Made by a program: the position numbers and the translations under genes. Source: Haplosporangium gracile (lineage: Eukaryota > Mortierellomycota > Mortierellomycetes > Mortierellales > Mortierellaceae). From it: a stretch of DNA of 35,585 nucleotides. Shown here piece by piece: positions 30,541-35,585 of this stretch (its first letter is position 1; the number at the start of each line of letters is the position of its first letter). The notes beneath the pieces were generated by a model that saw only the letters and a list, made by a program, of their open reading frames with translations, had not been told where the DNA came from and made no database searches. The stretch is from positions 1-35,585 of the forward strand of contig JAAAUF010000404.1 of NCBI GenBank assembly GCA_015499985.1, in the 5' to 3' direction.

Positions 30541-31140
30541 TTTGTCTTGTCGTTGTGATTGTTGTTGCTATTGTTGCTAAATATCGAAAGTTGAAGGAGG
30601 GCGGCTGTATGGGAGAGTGATGAAACAGGCGTGAAAAAGAGAATTGTCGTTGTTGCTGCAGTTGTTGTGTGCGAGTGAGCGCTGTGCGGGAGAGAGAGGA
30701 GGTGAAAAGATAGTGTGAGTGCGTGGATGTGAATGACTGAAAGAGAAGAGGAGAGAAGAGAAGAGAAGAGAAGAGAAGAGAAGAGAAGAAAAGTGCAGAA
30801 GGAAAGAGGACGAACAAAGCCTTTACGGCGTCGTGTCGGATCAAAAATATTTATTTCTCCGCATCAAAGTGGAACCGGGAACTTTTTATTTTTTTATGTT
30901 TCTCGTCTACTGCTTCGCATTCGAACATTATGTCACTGGACTAGTACGGCATACATAACAACGCTCCGTCGCCCACACAATTCATTCTACACCTACACGG
31001 TCAATGGGCCAAAAAGCTGTTTGCTTTTTGATAGTTTTTTTTTTTATTACTTCAAAACGCAACAAGCTGGCTATTTTCGCTACTACTCCTGTCTTCCCGT
31101 CGATCCCAGTTCATACATAAACGTGCTCCTTTTGACCGTC
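30541..31140. other. Intergenic stretch between Paf1 end and RVS161 start
   Basis: About 600 bp, expected to hold the RVS161 promoter and Paf1 3' UTR. It carries a GAGAA pentamer array (30751-30789). No gene seen. Confidence 0.6.
30751..30789. repeat. (GAGAA)n pentanucleotide repeat
   Basis: About seven copies of GAGAA on the top strand, upstream of RVS161. Confidence 0.85.
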
Positions 31141-33323
31141 CTAAGAACTGATGGCCTTCAATGCTTCATTCTTCTCGGCCATCTCATCCGAGGTCATCGT
31201 ACGAGTCTTGGCATCGATATGAGTAATTGGTGGATCATCATCCTCATAGCGCTATTTGGAAGCAGCATGAACAAGCAATAGTCGCCGTTTAAGTAAGCAA
31301 ATCACTTTAGCAAGCTACGTAGGGAACATACAATAAAGCGGAAAGTGAAGAGAAAGAAGCTTACCTTGACGCGCTTCTTGCGGAGCATAAGCTTGGACTG
31401 TGTGGTGTTGTAAAAGGCAGACTTTTGCCGGGTATTGTCGGCATCTTCCCTGAAGGTAAACACGAGTTGTGACAATGCAGGGCATGGATTGGTCGAGTAA
31501 GTGTAGTCGCGCTGGAGGGTGTACGGGATCACCTTGTCGTGGTCCTCCTCGTCCTCTGTGACCATCATTCCCTGAGCAATCATCTGAGCGCGCTTCCTCT
31601 TGCGGCGGTTGATTTCCTTGGCGTCCTCCATGTCCGGCAAGTAGTACGCCAACCATGTCTCGGGATCATTGGCATCTGACATTGGCTTGATCAGAGCATT
31701 TGACGACCTCTGTGCCGTCTGCGCCTTTGATGTCTATGTTAAACACATGTAGACACATGGGCACGATTAATATCAATGAGAGATGAGAAACAGAACCAGC
31801 TAACGAACGATGCAAGTAATACAAAGAACGTTCATGTGAATAAAAGAGAGAAAGAGAACGTACGCCTTGGTCATTGGCTTGGGATTGGACGGAGCGCTCG
31901 TTGCTGATCTCGGGATCGACATCAAAGGTGACAAGAGTGTAACTGTTGCCCCAGATGTTGAAGTCGGGGAAGATGGGCAAGGTCTCGACAGCAGTGACGC
32001 CAGGCTTTGTAGGATGCTTGAGACTGGCCAAGAATTCGTCCTCTGTCATCGAGCGGGCTGGCGAGATCCTGTCTGCCTTCTTCATGAACCGTTGGAATGT
32101 CTTTTCGATAGCTGCGATCTGTCCCTCTCTCGAGTTGTCGACCACCATGTTGTCCTTCCTTATCGGCGTACTATTTCATGAGCAGAGGAAATTTGTATGT
32201 TAGTTTTTGTTACTGTATGAAAAAAGCGGGCGTCTAGATCGTGATTCCCTCCACAATATCTTCTCTGAACGTGTTTTTCATTCCTTCGTAAAATCGACCT
32301 TCTGCTGTTCGAGCAGCTTTTCGATATCGTCCCTAGCCTTTGACAGCTCGGCCTTGGTTTCACCCCACTTTGACTCCTTCTCCTGGAAGTCAACGTCCTG
32401 GTCGTGATATCTCCTGTAAATTGTCATATTCATATCCTGAGGGAGAACATGTTCATGTCTTCGAGATAACACAATTTCCAGATCGTGGTACGTCCTGTTC
32501 ATGTCCTGACTGAGGAACAATGCTCCCAGATTATGCTTTTCCTGTAACAGACTCATATCGAGCTCCTGATCAAGCGATTCCTGCGAAAACAACAATTCAA
32601 AAGAAAAGAGAAGAAAAAAAGAATGACATCCAAGACTTACTCCTTATAAGCTCCCTTGCCAGCTCCAGTAGGGGTTTCGGAAGAGATATACTCTGTCCTG
32701 CGCAACCAAGAAACATTAGGCAACTTGGTCTTGGGAACAGGCATACGATGCACCTCTGCCGCAATAGCACCATTATTCAACGCGTTCAACGCCGCTGGTC
32801 CTCCAACATTGGTCCTGACAGGAACTGTCAACAGTAATTCATCAGTCGGATTCAAGATCGTGTTAGAGTTGTCGCCATGGTGAGCTGGTCTTCCTTCGCC
32901 GAAAAAGTTTTCCCGCATCTCAATGAGATCGATTGGCATTGCATACTGGTTGTCGAGGATCAGTTCATGAGCTGTGGCCTCGGTCAATCCTGTCTCTTGG
33001 TATTTGATGTATCGCTCTGAGGATGAAGGGAGGCCGAGGAGTTTTGGAGCGAAGGGTGGGAGGGGGAGCGTGTTCCTGTACCGCGTCTTGCACAGGAACT
33101 CGTTTCCGTACTTCCTATTTAGATTTAGAGGGGGACATTGCTGTTGTGTGAGTGATTGTGTCGTTGTTATTGTTGTTGTTGTTGTTGTTGTTGCTGTTTT
33201 GCCTCTCTTTGTTTGCTGTCATCCTGATTAGCTCTGTGCTTCAAAAGTGTGTGTGCATGTGTGTGTGTGTGTGTGTGTGCCGCTGTTGTTACAACGTACT
33301 TTTTGAGTGGTTGCTGTGACATG
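31141..33323 (-). CDS. PAF1: Paf1, subunit of the RNA polymerase II-associated PAF complex
   Basis: Five exons (33323-33300, 33110-32641, 32158-31864, 31733-31365, 31251-31141) join in phase to give 422 aa (yeast 445). In the nucleus the PAF complex aids elongation and histone modification on RNA polymerase II genes. Seen: MSQQPLKK|YGNEFLCKTRYRNTLP, TEATAHELILDNQYAMPIDL, NVSWLRRTEYIS, LPIFPDFNIWGNSYT, PETWLAYYLPD, and a short acidic YEDDDPP tail. Only 24 nt of coding sequence lie in exon 1. The acceptor for exon 2 is the AAG at 33111-33113, not the TAG six bases upstream, because only that keeps phase. Intron 2 (32159-32640, 482 bp) contains an unexplained coiled-coil ORF. Intron 1 holds GT and GTT microsatellites. 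Very sure of identity; the exon 3 boundary is moderately sure. Confidence 0.95.
32278..32580 (-). other. Coiled-coil ORF lying inside Paf1 intron 2
   Basis: An open minus-strand frame of 100 codons begins at a perfect-looking acceptor (TTTTCGCAG) that lies 60 nt after the Paf1 exon 2 donor and ends in TGA at 32278-32280. It has degenerate repeats of about 20 aa (HNLGALFLSQDM, HDLEIVLSRRHEHVLPQDM, HDQDVDFQEKE) and a charged helix (ELSKARDDIEKLLEQQK). The phase is wrong: splicing exon 2 to this acceptor would read into a TGA after ten codons. It may be a poison exon, a captured fragment of another gene, or a decayed insertion. No known Paf1 has such a segment, to my knowledge. Confidence 0.4.
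33171..33192. repeat. (GTT)n microsatellite in Paf1 intron 1
   Basis: About seven GTT copies, shortly before exon 2 in the transcript direction. Confidence 0.85.
33259..33279. repeat. (GT)10 microsatellite in Paf1 intron 1
   Basis: A pure GT run of 21 bases about 20 bp inside the intron from the exon 1 donor. Confidence 0.9.
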
Positions 33324-33817
33324 GCCGATGTATGTGGATGTGTGTGTGTGTGTGCCCGAGTGAGGATGTGTGGTTTGGCGATCCTTCCTGCTCCGCGAGT
33401 GAGTGAGTGAGTGAGCGAAAGTACTGCGCGTGTCCTCAGTCGAAGAGAGTAGAGTGAGTGAGTTGACTGAAGTGGAAGTGGGGAGGTGGAAGAAAAGGAA
33501 ACCGAGATGAAAGTGATCTGATCGTGCCGCCTTCTTTTTTGTGACAGACAGAATAATGACAGCTAGACAGGACAAGGAAATTTCGGTGGCTGATTTGGAC
33601 TCTTGAAAGGTTGAACGAGCTCAAACATAAGGGCTTTTTACTCTTGTGCGGATTAAATTGATTTTTTGTGCGTTGACTGGCTCGATATCGTTACCGAGGA
33701 TGAAGGAGAGACGCACACATACACGTACATCAATCATGCGTTAACCTGTGTCTATAAACAATGGATGCTATAATCTGCTGGTATATTTTAGTTCCTATGA
33801 CTCTCTGCTTGCCTACG
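33324..33817. other. Intergenic stretch upstream of Paf1
   Basis: About 490 bp between the PIG-H stop and the Paf1 start, both genes on the minus strand. It carries a GAGT tetramer run (33396-33416) and otherwise nothing recognisable; the Paf1 promoter should be here. Confidence 0.6.
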
Positions 33818-35433
33818 TCATGAAAACTCCAATGGCACGTCCGAGTGGTCCTTTTCGTTAAAAATAATCGAGCGCGCTCCATGATACGCCTGCAATAGCA
33901 CATTCAACCTCGGCAGCAAGTTCTATTTTGCACATGAGTATATGTTATAGAGTGAATAGAAAAGCGTCAGTTTGCCTTCTGCACCACAGTAAAATAGAGA
34001 AGAAGAAGAAGAAGGATGTAGGGCATACCTGGAAGACGACGACCATTTTGTCTTCGCCTTCGACAATGATGGCCATATAGACGCGGATATGGAACATCGT
34101 GATCGCCTCATTGATAATGATATCCGCTATCTTGGATCTGTCAATGAACCGCGACACGCTCCTGCCTCCCAGATATACCGTCTTGACTTGTACCCCCACA
34201 TCCCTAATTACCAATATCGTCTCTATTTGTTCATAGTAAGAATTGTCAACAGGATCAGCTGCTTGGTTGGAATGACTTGAGTAGAGAGTAAGTCCTGTAG
34301 GTGGTAATGAAAAAGTACCTTCCATGACCATAAATGACTTGAAGACTATCCGGAGCAGGAGGAACAGTGTAATCACCGTGTATGCTGTATATGTTGTTCC
34401 CTATTTGTAATTATCCGAGTGTTGTGAGTAGGCTCCCTTGTTATCACTCTCCAATTGTCCTGATATATATGTATAACTATGGTGAACAGCGTAAGAGAAT
34501 ACATACGAGGATGTAGACGAGTGAGAGGGAGAAGAGGACGAGGAGAAAGTCATAGGAGTTGATCCGTTGTGCGTCCGAGGTCATGATATATTCGCGAGTG
34601 TTATCCGCGTGTGCGTAGCATTGAAACGACATGATATTGGTATCGTTTCCTATGTCGTCCTGCTCCCTTGCTCCTTGTTCTTTGTCCTTTTCCTTTGAAA
34701 GAGATGAGTCCAGTTTCTGGTGTGATGTAGCTTGACTGCGCGATGTAAGTCAAGAAGAAAAAGGAAAAGTGAGAGATGGTGCTCGACTTCCATTTATTCC
34801 AGCTCAGGCACATTTTTTATGAAGCGAGTGACTGCTTTATGTGTAAGCAAAAAGAAAGACTCTCGTGCTCTTTGTGATTCAATGGGAACGAAGAGGAAAG
34901 AACAAAAGATAAAAAAAAGGGGGGAGGGGGAGCGAAGAAGGAAGAACACAGGTGTTCTTGCATCCATGCATGTAAAAAAGCACAGAGGAAAAAGAAGAGA
35001 AGACAGATGTCGAAGTTCTTTGTCAATTGGTTCAAAGAGGGAGGAACGATAGGAAGAACGATCAATTGTGTACCCTTTTCTCTTTGTCGTTGCGTTGTAC
35101 ACTATGAGAGCCTTAAAAAAAAAAAAAGGCTAGGGCATCAATAAAATGAACGCGATACGACCAGAGAAAGATATACCGAGAAACAATTGCGATGGTATCG
35201 TCGATGGTCAATCGTCCTTTCTTCTTCTGCTTCGTTATGCCTTTCCCAAGGAACAGCAGTGTGTCTGGAGTAAAAAGTAAGTATACCCCGCACAGAGAAC
35301 AGACTGTCTCCCCTTGGAATCGGAGAAGGGATATTCTCCGAATTGATGGCCGAATGTGTCTTGTAGTTGATCACTTGGGAACCCTTCCTTCGTGACAATC
35401 CATCGCCCAGCAGTAGGAAGACTAACCTGCCAT
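33818..35433 (-). CDS. PIG-H/Gpi15, subunit of GPI-GlcNAc transferase
   Basis: Six exons (35433-35427, 35264-35177, 34735-34507, 34400-34319, 34222-34029, 33922-33818) join in phase to give 234 aa. The complex transfers GlcNAc to phosphatidylinositol on the cytosolic ER face, the first step of GPI-anchor synthesis. Seen: a hydrophobic hairpin (DFLLVLFSLSLVYIL, VITLFLLLRIVF), then the PIG-H domain TILVIRDVGVQVKT, RFIDRSKIADIIINEAI, AIIVEGEDKMVVVF and LPRLNVLLQAYHGAR. The three exons from TM1 onward are firm. The N-terminal part is less sure: exon 1 is only 7 nt (ATGGCAG, donor GTTAGT), and about 85 hydrophilic residues precede the membrane region, longer than in animals (human total 188). Alternative starts are ATGs within exon 3 (MSFQCYAH or MTSDAQ). 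Confidence 0.88.
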
Positions 35434-35585
35434 CCCCTTTGACCACTGTCTTCTCCAAACTACTCCTCTACTTCTCCTTCCTCCTCCCTGTGTTTGTGTC
35501 AAAAGAATACATTCTTCTTTCTGTTCGGTGTGCACAGTCGCTTGCTTAGGACAAAAAGAAAAGAGTACAAGGGACCAGCCCCCCC

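Noticed and set aside
35265..35426. Open frame giving LPTAGRWIVTKEG as a coding exon of PIG-H
   Set aside because: Its phase does not match the following exon, and treating it as an intron (GTTAGT to CTCCAG) gives a clean MADTLLFLGK start. Some doubt remains.
1..35585. CRISPR array, rRNA, tRNA or intact transposon
   Set aside because: Scanning both strands showed no regularly spaced repeats, no conserved RNA signatures and no transposase or reverse transcriptase motifs.

Overview
The window looks like nuclear DNA of an early-diverging, filamentous-type fungus, most likely Mucoromycota and probably a Mortierella-like lineage. Three things point there: dense genes with many short GT-AG introns (34 reconstructed by reading phase, several with CTAAC branch sites); fungal-type orthologues (Rac GTPase, glycogen synthase, Rvs161/Hob3, PIG-H/Gpi15, Paf1); and a broken Crinkler-type NTPase plus a broken WD40 gene, both from families that are expanded in those fungi. 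The placement is inference; no rRNA or other marker locus is present. A run of 10 N (14434-14443) marks a scaffold gap, so some one-base frameshifts may be assembly errors.

Layout. 109-2460 (+): relic of a Crinkler-like P-loop protein with two frameshifts and a lost C-terminus. 2461-4547: low-complexity spacer with a duplicated poly(A)-tailed cassette. 4548-6509 (+): F-box protein. 6786-8967 (+): Bin3/MEPCE-type RNA methyltransferase. 9160-13567 (-): glycogen synthase, six exons, one intron of 1.27 kb. 13568-16481: large divergent spacer with the N gap. 16482-19051 (+): Rac GTPase with a 17-nt exon. 19638-21268 (-): NRDE/TANGO2-family protein. 21773-23359 (-): secreted pepsin-type aspartic protease. 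24286-26276 (-): PAP2 lipid phosphatase. 27381-27712 (-): small unrecognised two-exon gene. 27713-28380 (-): WD40 pseudogene. 28783-30540 (-): Rvs161/Hob3 BAR protein. 31141-33323 (-): Paf1. 33818-35433 (-): PIG-H.

The genes do not form a pathway cluster. They are mostly housekeeping functions: ubiquitin ligase adaptor, RNA 5' capping, glycogen storage, actin/polarity signalling (Rac and the BAR protein are functionally related but 10 kb apart), lipid dephosphorylation, transcription elongation and GPI-anchor synthesis. The most unusual aspects are structural: tiny first coding exons in three neighbouring genes, 3' splice sites preceded directly by poly(A), two introns above 1.2 kb, and a coiled-coil ORF lying in a Paf1 intron. 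I see no CRISPR array, tRNA, rRNA, intact transposon or clearly new defence or biosynthetic system.
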